A DNA stretch of 64,000 bases from DAOTXN01 sp034435435 (GTDB taxonomy: Bacteria > Chloroflexota > Anaerolineae > S140-20). Positions 1 to 8,666 of this stretch are shown here, one piece after another (position 1 is the first letter of the stretch; each line of letters starts with the position of its first letter). The DNA is taken from positions 46,104 through 110,103 of the forward strand of contig DAOTXN010000111.1 of the NCBI GenBank assembly GCA_034435435.1, read 5' to 3'. A program made the position numbers and the translations under genes. The notes beneath the pieces are model-generated. The model saw only the letters and a list, made by a program, of their open reading frames with translations, was not told the origin of the DNA and did no database searches.

Positions 1-1472
1 CTGCCGTCGCGGTCCATCACGTACAGGTCGTAGGCGCTGCTGACGCTCTCGGCCGGGCTACGGGCGCGGGCGTAGACGATCTGGCTGTCGAGGTACGGGG
101 CAGTTAGCCCAGCGTAGGCGGGCGACCAGACCGGCGTGGCCCACATTCCGGCCTGGCTGACCTGTTTGAGTTGTAGCGGGCGTGAGATGTCAAATACCCA
201 AATGTCGAACACAGAGCTATCTTCGGGCGACTCGCCGGTGATGGGCGGGCCGTGGATCACACTGACTACGAAGCGGCCGTCGGGCGACCAGCTCAATTGG
301 GGCACCCACACCCACTGGCTGTAGGTGCGCAGCGGCGCGAAACGAGTCAGCTCGGTTTGCTTGCCATCTTGTAGACGCACATAGCCGATGCTGTCGGCCT
401 GGGCATAAGCGATGTAGCGACCGTCGGGCGACCAGACATAGCGCGAACCCCACCAGGCATAAGCGCCGCTAGCGCTTGGCTCGACCAGCCGCCGCCGCCC
501 CACCAGGTTATTGCGGCTGCGTCCGTCGGTGTAGAGTTGCTGATTCAATTGCGCCAGCCACAGATCGTTCAGCGCCTGCCAGCCAGGAGCGCCGACGGTG
601 GATTTCCCGGTGGAAAAGGCGATGGAGGCGCCGTCGGGCGACCAATCGGCCCACAAAATGTCATTGACGCCCAGCGGGATAGGCTCTGCGTCCTCCTCGA
701 TGGCGTCGATCACCCACAAGCTGTTGAGTTGATCGTTGGCTAGCGTCTCGCTGGTGCGACGAGTGAATAGCAGGTGTGCGCCGTCGGGCGATAGAGCAAA
801 CACGCGGGTGTCGAGCGTCCCGTCGGCGGTTAACCGGCGTTGTGCGCTGCTGGAGCCGCGCATCAGCCAGGCGTTAAAACCCACGTCGGTGTTGCCGGAG
901 AGATAGGCTATGGTGCCGGTGATGGGGGTGGGGGCAAAGGCTTCACGCGCGCCGACCAGCACCGTTTCGGGTTGGGCTTCCTGGAGTACGACGCGCCGCA
1001 CCACCACGCGTTCGACCTCGACTTGGTCTTCGTACACCACGCGGTAGATGATTTGCTCTTGTCCGTTCTGGCCTGGCGCAAGGATGCGGCTCTCGCCAGC
1101 CGGTACAGAGGTATCCTGGACGTATTGCCGCTCGAACGGAATGATGATCACCTCGCCCTGTTCGACCTCGTGGCGCACCCGCACGACTTTGACCGTCATC
1201 CCGGGGCTCAAGGGGGTGTATTCAGGAGGTGTGACGCGGTCCATGTCGCCCAGCGTGACGCCGGCCTCGGTCAGGAGCTGGCGCACGGTTTCGGCCTGGG
1301 TGTGAAACTCGTGGGTCTGCCCGTCTACGATCAGGGTTACACCCGGGTTGGGGAGAGGCGTAGGGGCGGGGTCACCCTGTCGGTATTCGTTTTTGCGACA
1401 ACCGGTGACGATGAGCAGACCGACTCCTATCAGAATGAGCAGTTTTGGGGGGGCGCGGAATAGAATCATCAT
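1..1472 (-). CDS. DUF348-G5-PD40 beta-propeller lipoprotein (3' end outside window)
   Basis: The gene is open to the left edge, so its C-terminus is missing. It begins with two Met codons, a hydrophobic stretch and a lipobox (IVTGC), so it should be a membrane-anchored lipoprotein facing outside. Next comes a DUF348-like segment (VTLIVDGQTHEF, VRQLLTEAGVTL), then a G5-like segment (IIYRVVYEDQVEVERVV). The rest is a TolB/PD40-like propeller with repeated SPDG motifs, seen in DNA as repeats of gtcgggcgac near 278, 428, 631 and 781. DUF348 and G5 occur in cell-wall-associated proteins such as YabE and Rpf types, and PD40 blades usually bind ligands or proteins. The specific role is unknown. The start follows a perfect minus-strand promoter so closely that the mRNA is probably leaderless. 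Confidence 0.8.
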   Translation of the reverse strand, partial: MMILFRAPPKLLILIGVGLLIVTGCRKNEYRQGDPAPTPLPNPGVTLIVDGQTHEFHTQAETVRQLLTEAGVTLGDMDRVTPPEYTPLSPGMTVKVVRVRHEVEQGEVIIIPFERQYVQDTSVPAGESRILAPGQNGQEQIIYRVVYEDQVEVERVVVRRVVLQEAQPETVLVGAREAFAPTPITGTIAYLSGNTDVGFNAWLMRGSSSAQRRLTADGTLDTRVFALSPDGAHLLFTRRTSETLANDQLNSLWVIDAIEEDAEPIPLGVNDILWADWSPDGASIAFSTGKSTVGAPGWQALNDLWLAQLNQQLYTDGRSRNNLVGRRRLVEPSASGAYAWWGSRYVWSPDGRYIAYAQADSIGYVRLQDGKQTELTRFAPLRTYSQWVWVPQLSWSPDGRFVVSVIHGPPITGESPEDSSVFDIWVFDISRPLQLKQVSQAGMWATPVWSPAYAGLTAPYLDSQIVYARARSPAESVSSAYDLYVMDRDG

Positions 1473-1479
1473 GAAAGGC

Positions 1480-1509
1480 ATTATAGAGGATGAGGAGTGG
1501 CTTTGTCAA
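1480..1509 (-). promoter_or_regulatory. Sigma70-type promoter of the lipoprotein gene, apparently leaderless
   Basis: On the minus strand TTGACA (1509-1504) and TATAAT (1485-1480) are separated by 18 bp. The usual 6-7 nt from the -10 box to the start site puts transcription initiation at or one base before the ATG at 1472, leaving no room for a ribosome binding site. Confidence 0.75.
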
Positions 1510-1537
1510 ACCGAATCGCGCATCCGCGATGATGTTC

Positions 1538-1566
1538 TTGACAGCCTGAAACTTCCGCACTATAAT
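1538..1566 (+). promoter_or_regulatory. Perfect-consensus sigma70 promoter of the TetR/ABC exporter operon
   Basis: TTGACA (1538-1543) and TATAAT (1561-1566) with a 17 bp spacer match the consensus exactly. The start site should lie near 1573, inside the palindrome that follows. A promoter this strong implies that repression is the main control. Confidence 0.85.
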
Positions 1567-1568
1567 AA

Positions 1569-1586
1569 AAACTGACCGGTCGGTTT
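1569..1586. promoter_or_regulatory. Probable TetR operator
   Basis: AAACTGACCGGTCGGTTT is an 18 bp inverted repeat with a single mismatched pair, centred on ACCGGT. It overlaps the expected transcription start of the downstream TetR gene. This is the classical position for autorepression by a TetR-family protein. Confidence 0.75.
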
Positions 1587-1608
1587 GTGAAACGTGGGAA
1601 GGAGCGCG

Positions 1609-2262
1609 ATGTCGCCCCGGCTCAAACATGAAACACTCCAAGAGCGCAAAGGCCACATCCTGCGAGCTGCATTGACTTGCTTTGCCCGCAAAGGGTATCA
1701 CCCGACCACTATGGACGACATTGTCGAAGAGGCAGGTCTGAGCAAGGGGGGCGTCTATTGGCATTTTGGCAGCAAGAAAGAGCTTTTCCTGGCCTTGTTC
1801 GAATCGGTCTTGAGCGACTTGGGGTCCCCGCTGGCGGCGGCGTTGGAGGTTCGGGCCAGCGCTGCCGAAAAACTGCGCATGACGCTGGATGCGTTCGCCC
1901 AGATGGTCCTCGCGGCCGATTTCCAGGAATTTATGCCGCTGCTCATCGACGTGTGGGCGCAGAACCGGCAGGATGCCGAAGTGAACGAGTTGGCCGTGCA
2001 GATGTACGAGCGCTTTCGCCGCCCGCTGGCGCAGTTGATCGAACAGGGGATCGCCGCTGGCGAGTTCAAAGCGGTCAACGCGGCGGCTGTGGCGGGCATC
2101 CTCATCGCGCTATACGATGGCTTGATGGTCCAATGGATGATGAGCGCGGCGCTCGTGGATTGGCCGGCCATCTCGGAAACGTTGACGGAGACTTTGATCG
2201 CCGGTCTGTTAACCAGCGCGGCCGGAGATTCACATAGTCAAGACGGAGAAAACGATGGGTGA
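1609..2262 (+). CDS. TetR/AcrR family transcriptional regulator
   Basis: A 217-residue protein with an N-terminal TetR helix-turn-helix (ILRAALTCFARKGYHPTT, then DDIVEEAGLSKGGVYWHFGSKKELF at about residues 15-58) and a C-terminal ligand-binding helical domain. The ATG at 1609 is chosen over an in-frame GTG at 1594 because GGAAGGAG lies just before it. The gene overlaps the hydrolase by 8 nt and heads a six-gene exporter operon. A TetR regulator beside YbhF/S/R-type ABC genes recalls the E. coli CecR(YbiH)-ybhGFSR arrangement. It probably represses its own operon at the palindrome at 1569-1586. The inducer is unknown. Confidence 0.9.
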   Translation: MSPRLKHETLQERKGHILRAALTCFARKGYHPTTMDDIVEEAGLSKGGVYWHFGSKKELFLALFESVLSDLGSPLAAALEVRASAAEKLRMTLDAFAQMVLAADFQEFMPLLIDVWAQNRQDAEVNELAVQMYERFRRPLAQLIEQGIAAGEFKAVNAAAVAGILIALYDGLMVQWMMSAALVDWPAISETLTETLIAGLLTSAAGDSHSQDGENDG

Positions 2263-3112
2263 ACCGGTCTGGCGCAAACAATACGTCGAGCTAAATGGCT
2301 TGCGCGTCGCTTATCTTGCGGCGGGACAGGGAGAGGCGGTGGTGTTGGTGCATGGCTGGCCGACCTATTCCCACTTGTGGCGCCAGCAAATCCCAGCCCT
2401 GGCCGAGCACTTTGCCGTGTATGCCCTCGACTTGCCGGGCCTGGGCGACTCGGACAAGCCGTCTGGCGTGCGTTACTCGCCCGACTTTTTCGCGGGTGTG
2501 TTGGCCGGTTTTTTGGATGGCGTGGGCCTGGAAAAAGCGACCCTGGTCTGTCACGACATCGGCGGACCCGTGGCGCTATTGTGGGCCGTGCGCCATCCCG
2601 AACGGCTGACCCGCCTGGTGGTGATGGATACCACGCCCTACCCCGACCTGCCGCTGCTGATCCGCTTGCTGCTCCCGGCGGCGCGCATTCCTGGGCTGGG
2701 GCGCGCGTTGGTCAGCCGGATGGGACTGCGACTGCTGTTTCATATCGGCACGGCCCGGCGCGGCGTCGTCACGGACGAGTTGGTGGCGGCATATCACCGG
2801 CCTTTTGCCGGCGATCCCGCCGCCCGCAAAACCTTGTTGCGCATCCTGGCCCGGTTGGACCCCCGCGAGATGGGCGAGATTGAGGCCAATCTGAGCCGGA
2901 TCACCGTCCCAACGCTGATCCTGTGGGCCGAAAAGGATCCCAGTGCTCCCCTATCCATCGCTCGCCGCCTACAGGCCGACATCCCCGGTGCAGTGTTGCG
3001 CACCATTCCAAACTGCGGACATTTCCTGACCGAGGACTGCCCCACCGAGGTGAACCGGATATTGCTCCAGTTCCTGGTTCGGGATGCGAGTCACGAAAGC
3101 GATGACACATGA
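2255..3112 (+). CDS. Alpha/beta hydrolase, Asp-nucleophile (haloalkane dehalogenase/epoxide hydrolase-like)
   Basis: A 285-residue alpha/beta hydrolase. Visible parts are the oxyanion-region HGWP (33-36), the nucleophile elbow CHDIGG with Asp101 as nucleophile, an acid candidate in the ILWAEKDPSAPL strand and the catalytic His in NCGHF. An Asp nucleophile in the elbow is typical of haloalkane dehalogenases and epoxide hydrolases rather than esterases. The cap region (about 135-205) is rich in Leu and Arg. The gene is translationally coupled on both sides: 8 nt overlap with TetR and ATGA overlap with the permease. It therefore belongs to the exporter operon and may modify the same toxic compound that is pumped out. 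The substrate cannot be told from sequence. Confidence 0.85.
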   Translation: MGEPVWRKQYVELNGLRVAYLAAGQGEAVVLVHGWPTYSHLWRQQIPALAEHFAVYALDLPGLGDSDKPSGVRYSPDFFAGVLAGFLDGVGLEKATLVCHDIGGPVALLWAVRHPERLTRLVVMDTTPYPDLPLLIRLLLPAARIPGLGRALVSRMGLRLLFHIGTARRGVVTDELVAAYHRPFAGDPAARKTLLRILARLDPREMGEIEANLSRITVPTLILWAEKDPSAPLSIARRLQADIPGAVLRTIPNCGHFLTEDCPTEVNRILLQFLVRDASHESDDT

Positions 3113-4308
3113 ACCGTCATACCACCCTGGCTGTGATGCGCAAAGAGTTTCGCCACATCACCCGCGACCGGATGACTTTTTCCCTCACTTTGCTTTCTCC
3201 GTTGTTGATCTTGATCGTCTTTGGCTACAGCTTTTTGGTGCAGGTCAAAGACGTGTCCACGGCCGTCGTGGACCTGGACCAGAGCGTTCTCTCGCGTGAA
3301 TTTCTGGATCGATTGGTAAAAGGCGACACGTTGACGGTCGTCCGGCGCTTGGAGACGCCAGACGCGGCCGCGAATCTCATCCGCGACGGCCGAGCCAAGC
3401 TCGCGCTGATCGTCCCCGCCGGTTTTGGCGCCAAGCTGACCGCGGGCAGCGGCCTGCCGTTCACTGTGTTGATCGACGGCTCGGAGCCGCACGCGGCCAA
3501 CGTGGCTCTGGTTCACATCACCGAGTGCAGCAAAGCGTTTCTCGCCGACGCAGCCGCCCGGACGGGCGGCCCGCCGCTACTGGCGCCCGTCGCGCTGAAC
3601 ATCGAGTCGCTGTTTAATCCAGACCTCAAACCCATCAACGGCACCATTCCGGGGATGATCGGCATGGCGCTCAGTTTCGTGGGCGTGGCCGTGTGCGCGG
3701 CGCTGACGCGCGAAAAAGAACTGGGCACTTTTGAAGGGCTGGTCGCCACGCCCATCCGTCGCTCGGAGCTGCTGATCGGCAAGCTCATCCCCTACGTGGG
3801 CACTGGCATGATCACCATCGCGCTGTGTGTTTTGGTCTCGGTGTATGGGTTCGACGTGCCCTTTCGCGGTAGCGTGATCCTGCTTGTCCTGCTGTCGTTT
3901 ATCTTTCTCTTTGCGCTACTGGCTTATGCACTGCTGCTCTCACTCTTTTTCCAGACCCAGCAAGCGGCGATGATGGTCACGATCCTCATTTTTATGATCC
4001 CACCGTTTTTTCTGTCGGGCCTGTTTATTCCGGTCATCGTGATGCCCTGGTGGATTCGCATCGAGGCCATGATGTTTCCGGTGACGCCTTTTGTCGTGAT
4101 TATGCGCGGCTTGTTCTTGCGCGATTTCGGCTTGGCCCAACTCTGGCTGCCGACACTGATCCTGGTCGCCACAGGCGCGGGCGTGATGGCGTTGTCCATT
4201 TGGCTCTTTCGTAAACGGTTACAGACCGGCTGGCTGGACTGGATGCTGGCGAACGTGCCGCTGCCAGCGGCTGAACGTGGGCTGCTCGAAAGGTGGTTGC
4301 TGCGATGA
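3109..4308 (+). CDS. ABC-2 type transporter permease (YbhS/YbhR-like)
   Basis: A 399-residue ABC-2 permease with one N-terminal membrane helix (TLLSPLLILIVFGYSFLV), a large extracytoplasmic domain (about residues 45-170) and five to six helices in the C-terminal half. The EKELGTFEGLVATPI segment is the conserved cytoplasmic coupling motif of this family. It starts inside the stop codon of the hydrolase (ATGA) and ends overlapping the next permease, so the two are probably made in equal amounts as a heterodimer. Together with the two ATPases it should form a drug or lipophile exporter. Confidence 0.88.
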   Translation: MNRHTTLAVMRKEFRHITRDRMTFSLTLLSPLLILIVFGYSFLVQVKDVSTAVVDLDQSVLSREFLDRLVKGDTLTVVRRLETPDAAANLIRDGRAKLALIVPAGFGAKLTAGSGLPFTVLIDGSEPHAANVALVHITECSKAFLADAAARTGGPPLLAPVALNIESLFNPDLKPINGTIPGMIGMALSFVGVAVCAALTREKELGTFEGLVATPIRRSELLIGKLIPYVGTGMITIALCVLVSVYGFDVPFRGSVILLVLLSFIFLFALLAYALLLSLFFQTQQAAMMVTILIFMIPPFFLSGLFIPVIVMPWWIRIEAMMFPVTPFVVIMRGLFLRDFGLAQLWLPTLILVATGAGVMALSIWLFRKRLQTGWLDWMLANVPLPAAERGLLERWLLR

Positions 4309-5423
4309 TCGCCCGGATACTGAATCTGGTGTGGAAAGAGCTGACCCACTTGATGCGGGACCGGGTGTTGACGCCGATGATCTTGTTTGGTCCGCTGATC
4401 GAGCTGATCCTCATCGGCATCGCTACGTCGGGCGACATTGACCACCTGCCGACGGCCGTCATCAATCGGGATGGGGGCGAGTGGGGCGCGGCGCTGGTCC
4501 AGATGTTGGAAGCGCATCCGGTGTTCGACTTGAGCGCTGCCGTGACCGGCGAGGCCCAGGCCCGCGCTTGGCTGGAGAACGGGAAACTCACGGCGGTATT
4601 TGTCATCCCAGATGGGTTTAGCGCGGCGTTAGAGGACGCGCAAACGGCGCGCCCGACCGAGGTCGCGCTGTGGCTGGATGGCGCCGACACGTTTGCTGCA
4701 GAAGCCGCGCACTTTGCTGCTGAAGAAGCGGTGGATAATTTTGCCGCGCGGGTCTCGTTGAGCTGGACGGCGTTGACGGCGCTCGAAGAGCCCATCATCC
4801 ACGTGATGTACAACGAGAGGCTAAAAAAGTCGTTCTATGAGCTACCCGCCGAGATGGGCATTATGCTCTACTTTGTCGCGGCGGTGGTGGCCAGCCTGGG
4901 CATCGCCCGCGAGCGCGAGCGCGGCACGTGGGAGCAGTTGTTGGTCACGCCGATGCGCCCGCTGGAAATCGTTGTGGGCAAGGCGCTGCCGGCCATCCCG
5001 GTGGCCTATAGCGTCTTTTTGATGATGCTGGCAGTCAGTCTGGTGGGCTTTGGCTTGCCGATGCGCGGCTCGTGGCCGCTGCTGCTGGCCGTGGTGTTGC
5101 TGTATATCCTGGTCGAGTTGGGCGTCGGCACGCTCATATCGGCGCTGTCGCGCACGCAAATCCAGGCCGTGCTGCTGGTGCTGGTGCTGATGATGCTCGA
5201 GTTTATCTTTTCCGGTTACGTCTTTGCGGTGGACACCATGCCCCCGGCGATCCGTTTTCTCGCCAATTTCGTGCCGATGAACCACGGTTTGAACATGGTG
5301 CGCAGCATTTTGCTGCGGGGTGTCGGTTTGAGCGCCGTGTGGCCGAACGTCTTGATGCTGCTGGGCTTGGGGGGCGGCATCCTGGCTCTGACAACGTGGG
5401 CGCTGCGGCGCAAGCTGGATTAA
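4305..5423 (+). CDS. ABC-2 type transporter permease, second subunit
   Basis: A 372-residue ABC-2 permease with the same plan as its neighbour: one N-terminal helix, an external domain (about 40-170) and a C-terminal membrane bundle. The coupling motif is ERERGTWEQLLVTPM. ATG at 4305 is preferred because it overlaps the preceding stop (ATGA); an in-frame GTG at 4293 would overlap more. The sequence differs clearly from the upstream permease, as expected for YbhS/YbhR heterodimers. Confidence 0.88.
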   Translation: MIARILNLVWKELTHLMRDRVLTPMILFGPLIELILIGIATSGDIDHLPTAVINRDGGEWGAALVQMLEAHPVFDLSAAVTGEAQARAWLENGKLTAVFVIPDGFSAALEDAQTARPTEVALWLDGADTFAAEAAHFAAEEAVDNFAARVSLSWTALTALEEPIIHVMYNERLKKSFYELPAEMGIMLYFVAAVVASLGIARERERGTWEQLLVTPMRPLEIVVGKALPAIPVAYSVFLMMLAVSLVGFGLPMRGSWPLLLAVVLLYILVELGVGTLISALSRTQIQAVLLVLVLMMLEFIFSGYVFAVDTMPPAIRFLANFVPMNHGLNMVRSILLRGVGLSAVWPNVLMLLGLGGGILALTTWALRRKLD

Positions 5424-5439
5424 AAGATGGGAGGAACGG

Positions 5440-6384
5440 GTGGTGGATCAAGCCAACGTCGCCGTACATGTGGACGGCCTGACTAAAAAATTCGGCGATT
5501 TTTGCGCCGTCGACGATGTGAGCTTTCAGGTGCGCCGGGGGGAGATTTTTGGCTTTCTAGGCCCCAACGGCGCGGGCAAGACGACCACGATCCGCATGCT
5601 GCTGGGGCTGATCAAGCCGACCGGCGGCGCGGCCCGCGTGCTGGGCCACGACATTCGCGGCGACGTGCGCCCGCTGCGCGCCCGGTTGGGCTATATGTCG
5701 CAGCGTTTCACGCTGTACAAAGATCTGACCGTGGACGAGAATCTCACCTTTTACGGTCGGGCCTACGGTATGAGCAGCGCCCACCTCAGACCACGCAAGC
5801 AAGCCATCCTCGAAATGGCCGGGCTGGTGGGACGCGAAAAGAGCCTGACCCGCGACCTGGCCGGAGGCTGGAAACAGCGCCTGGCCCTGGGCTGCGCTAT
5901 CCTTCATGAACCGGAGCTGCTCTTCCTGGATGAGCCGACGGCGGGCGTGGACCCGGTCAGCCGGCGCGCTTTTTGGGATTTGCTTTACGATCTGGCGGCG
6001 GGCGGCGCAACGGTCTTGATCACCACGCACTACATGGACGAGGCCGAGCACTGTCACCGCCTGGCTTTTATCCAGGGTGGGCGCATCGTGGCGCTGGGGT
6101 CGCCCAGCCAGATCAAAGAGACGGTGATGCGCGGGCAGGTGCTCGAGATCGACTGCGATGACCCGGCCCGCGCGCTGATGGCACTGCGCGAGATACGTGG
6201 GTTGGAAGAGGTGGCCCTGTACGGCGCACTGATCCACGTGGTGGCCGGGCAAGTGGCCGAACGCCGTGCAGAGATCGCGCAAACGTTGCAGGTCAGCGGT
6301 GTGCAGGTTCGTTCTATGGATGTCATCGCGCCGTCGTTGGAGGACGTGTTTATCTCCAGCGTGCGAGGGCAGGGGGAAGGATGA
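5440..6384 (+). CDS. ABC transporter ATP-binding protein, first ATPase of the exporter
   Basis: A 314-residue ATPase with Walker A GPNGAGKTT, Walker B LLFLDEPTAGVD, an intact H-loop (ITTHYMDEAEH) and a degenerate signature loop (LAGGWKQRL instead of LSGGQ). The GTG start at 5440 (or 5443) follows GGAGGAA. It corresponds to one half of YbhF, which in E. coli is a single two-domain protein; here the halves are separate genes joined by an ATGA overlap. The C-terminal extension (about 220-314) is typical of DrrA/YbhF-type drug-export ATPases. Confidence 0.9.
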   Translation: MVDQANVAVHVDGLTKKFGDFCAVDDVSFQVRRGEIFGFLGPNGAGKTTTIRMLLGLIKPTGGAARVLGHDIRGDVRPLRARLGYMSQRFTLYKDLTVDENLTFYGRAYGMSSAHLRPRKQAILEMAGLVGREKSLTRDLAGGWKQRLALGCAILHEPELLFLDEPTAGVDPVSRRAFWDLLYDLAAGGATVLITTHYMDEAEHCHRLAFIQGGRIVALGSPSQIKETVMRGQVLEIDCDDPARALMALREIRGLEEVALYGALIHVVAGQVAERRAEIAQTLQVSGVQVRSMDVIAPSLEDVFISSVRGQGEG

Positions 6385-7331
6385 CCGAGTCAATTATCCA
6401 GACAGATCGTTTGACCCGGCGCTTTGGCAAGGCCGTTGCCGTGGACGGCCTGGATTTGAGCGTGATGCCAGGCGAGATCTTTGGCCTGGTCGGGCCGGAC
6501 GGGGCCGGCAAGACGACCACGATCCGCATGCTGGCGGCCATCATGGACCCGACGTCTGGCTCGGCCCGCGTGCTGGGTTGCGACACGCTCAAGCAGGGCG
6601 AGGCCATCAAAGAGAAAATGGGGTATATGGCTCAGCAGTTCAGTCTGTATGGCGACCTCTCGGTGGCCGAGAATATGAACTTTTACGCCGACGTCTTTGG
6701 ACTCAAGGGGACCGAGCGCCGCGAGCGCATCGAGCGCTTGCTGGGCTTTGCCCGCCTGAGCGAATTTACCCGCCGCCGCGCCGCACACCTTTCCGGCGGC
6801 ATGCAGAAAAAGCTGGCCCTGGCCTGCGCACTGCTGCACAAGCCCGAAATCATTTTTCTCGACGAGCCAACCACCGGCGTGGACCCGGTCAGCCGGCGCG
6901 AGTTTTGGGATATTTTGACCGAGCTACACCTGGAAGGCGTGACGATTTTTGTCAGCACGCCCTACATGGACGAGGCCGAGCGTTGTTCTCGCGTGGGGTT
7001 GATGTACCGGGGAAAATTGATCGTATGTGACACGCCGGAACGCATCAAGGGCATGGTCGAGGGCGAGCTGATCGAGTTGCGGCCCGATGATTTGCGGCAG
7101 GCCCACGCGTTTCTGGCGACTCTACCGGGTGTGCACGAGGTGCAGACCTACGGTGACCTCATCCATGCTTTTGTACAAGACGCGGCCGCCGGCCAGACCG
7201 TCATCCTGCGGGCGCTGGCCGAGGCCGGCCTGACCGTGACCGGCGTGCGGCAGACCCGCCCTCGTATGGAAGAGGCCTTTATCACGCTCATCCGCCGTCA
7301 AGAAGTGGCAGATCAGTCTGCGCCGGGTTAG
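6381..7331 (+). CDS. ABC transporter ATP-binding protein, second ATPase (degenerate H-loop)
   Basis: A 316-residue ATPase with Walker A GPDGAGKTT, signature LSGGMQKKL and Walker B IIFLDEPTTGVD. The switch His is replaced by Pro194 (VSTPYMDEAERC). Together with the first ATPase, which has a good H-loop but a poor signature, it should form an asymmetric pair with one canonical and one degenerate nucleotide site. Last gene of the TetR operon; it ends 16 bp from the convergent MFS gene. Confidence 0.9.
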   Translation: MTESIIQTDRLTRRFGKAVAVDGLDLSVMPGEIFGLVGPDGAGKTTTIRMLAAIMDPTSGSARVLGCDTLKQGEAIKEKMGYMAQQFSLYGDLSVAENMNFYADVFGLKGTERRERIERLLGFARLSEFTRRRAAHLSGGMQKKLALACALLHKPEIIFLDEPTTGVDPVSRREFWDILTELHLEGVTIFVSTPYMDEAERCSRVGLMYRGKLIVCDTPERIKGMVEGELIELRPDDLRQAHAFLATLPGVHEVQTYGDLIHAFVQDAAAGQTVILRALAEAGLTVTGVRQTRPRMEEAFITLIRRQEVADQSAPG

Positions 7332-7347
7332 ACAGGCAGCCCAGTCT

Positions 7348-8646
7348 CTACGAGGGAGATTGATCTGCAGCGGGCAAAGCCGGTGGGTGGATAAGGTAGA
7401 CGAACAGCAACGCGGCAGCCAGCCGACCCAGACCCGACAATGCAAAAGTGGTCCGGTAGCCCCATTGCGTCGCCACGAGCCCGCCCACGGCGCCTCCTGC
7501 CGCCAGGGCCAGCGTGACGACGATTTGATACAGCGCCGCGAAACGCGCCCGGCGATCCTCGGGACTGAGCAGCAGCAAATAGTTAAAGCTGGCCAGCGCG
7601 TATCCGGCCCACAAGAACCCGGAAACAACTTCGACCGGGATCAAATGTATCGGCGCGCGGCTGAGCGCCCACAGCCAGGGCACGAGCGGGATGAGTAGGC
7701 CGGTGAGCAGTTGCACCCGGCGCGGTCCCCAGCGGTCGGCCAGCACGCCGAACAAACGCTGGCCAGGCAGCGCCGCCAAGCCGTGCGCCAGGCTGATAAT
7801 GCCCCAAAAGCCAGCGGTGCCGTGGATGCCCTGCACAAAGTGAACGCTGAAAAATGGCCCGGCCACGTTCAGCGAAAAATTCCACAAAGCGGCTACACCG
7901 CAAAAAGCCAGAAAAGTGGGATACTGGCGCAGGTTTTGCCACAGGGGGAGCCGGGCGCTGCTCCCGACGCGCGGCTTGATAGGCGCAGAAGGCTCTGTCA
8001 GACGGGCAAAGCAAAAGGTAGAGATAATCCCCAGAAAAAACGCCAAGCCCATAGCAAATTGATAACCTTTGGGCGCGCCGACGCGGGTAATGAACTGGCC
8101 GACGCCAAAGGTCAACCCCATTCCGGCGATCCCCATCGCCATGTTGCGGGCCGCAAAGTAGCGCCCGCGCCAGCGCGCAGGCACAATGTCGGCGGTCAGT
8201 GAGGTCCAGGCCGGGACAGAGAGGTTGGCAAAGGCGAAGCGGGTCACCGCCAGCCCGATGGCGACATACACGACTGTCGGCCCGGTCGCGGCCAACGGCA
8301 ACAGCGCCAGAAAAAACAGCATCGCCCGCGCGACCCCACCCCCCGACAAGACCACGATCTGCTTGCGGCGACCCCAGCGTTCGACCAGGGCCGCGCCGGG
8401 CAGCACCAGCAGCGCCGCGCTCAAGTTGGACAACGCACTCATCAGGCCGATTTGGGCGGCCGTCGCGCCTAGCGCCAGTATATACAGAGGGAGATACGCG
8501 ACAACAATGGCCTCGGAGGCCTGGGCAAAAAGGCCATCCAGCCAAAACCAGCGTAGGTTGCGCCGGACCGCTGCGGCGAGTTGATCGGTCCAACGCCCAC
8601 CCGCCGTGACTCGTAAAAGGTGCTGTTTTAGACGCGGACGCATCAT
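7348..8646 (-). CDS. MFS transporter, about 12 membrane helices
   Basis: A 432-residue major facilitator protein. The first helices contain LFAQASEAIVVAYLPLYILALGA (split over the first helix), followed by the cytoplasmic signature-like stretch VERWGRRKQIVVL. A matching stretch, LADRWGPRRVQLL, lies between helices 8 and 9, giving the usual two-fold arrangement. The start at ATG 8646 (or 8643) lies 21 bp after the DarA-like gene; a start at 8742 would overlap that gene and is less likely. No clear Shine-Dalgarno is seen, so it may be translated by coupling. The substrate cannot be assigned. Confidence 0.85.
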   Translation of the reverse strand: MMRPRLKQHLLRVTAGGRWTDQLAAAVRRNLRWFWLDGLFAQASEAIVVAYLPLYILALGATAAQIGLMSALSNLSAALLVLPGAALVERWGRRKQIVVLSGGGVARAMLFFLALLPLAATGPTVVYVAIGLAVTRFAFANLSVPAWTSLTADIVPARWRGRYFAARNMAMGIAGMGLTFGVGQFITRVGAPKGYQFAMGLAFFLGIISTFCFARLTEPSAPIKPRVGSSARLPLWQNLRQYPTFLAFCGVAALWNFSLNVAGPFFSVHFVQGIHGTAGFWGIISLAHGLAALPGQRLFGVLADRWGPRRVQLLTGLLIPLVPWLWALSRAPIHLIPVEVVSGFLWAGYALASFNYLLLLSPEDRRARFAALYQIVVTLALAAGGAVGGLVATQWGYRTTFALSGLGRLAAALLFVYLIHPPALPAADQSPS

Positions 8647-8666
8647 CTGGAGTGAGAGCGACGCTA

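Noticed and set aside
217..453. Short minus-strand frame as a separate gene
   Set aside because: The real minus-strand gene runs in another frame from 1472 through the left edge with lipobox, DUF348, G5 and propeller motifs; this frame is its shadow.
840..1463. 207-codon plus-strand frame opposite the lipoprotein gene
   Set aside because: Composition (His and Asp rich) is that of an antisense shadow; no start signal or family motif.
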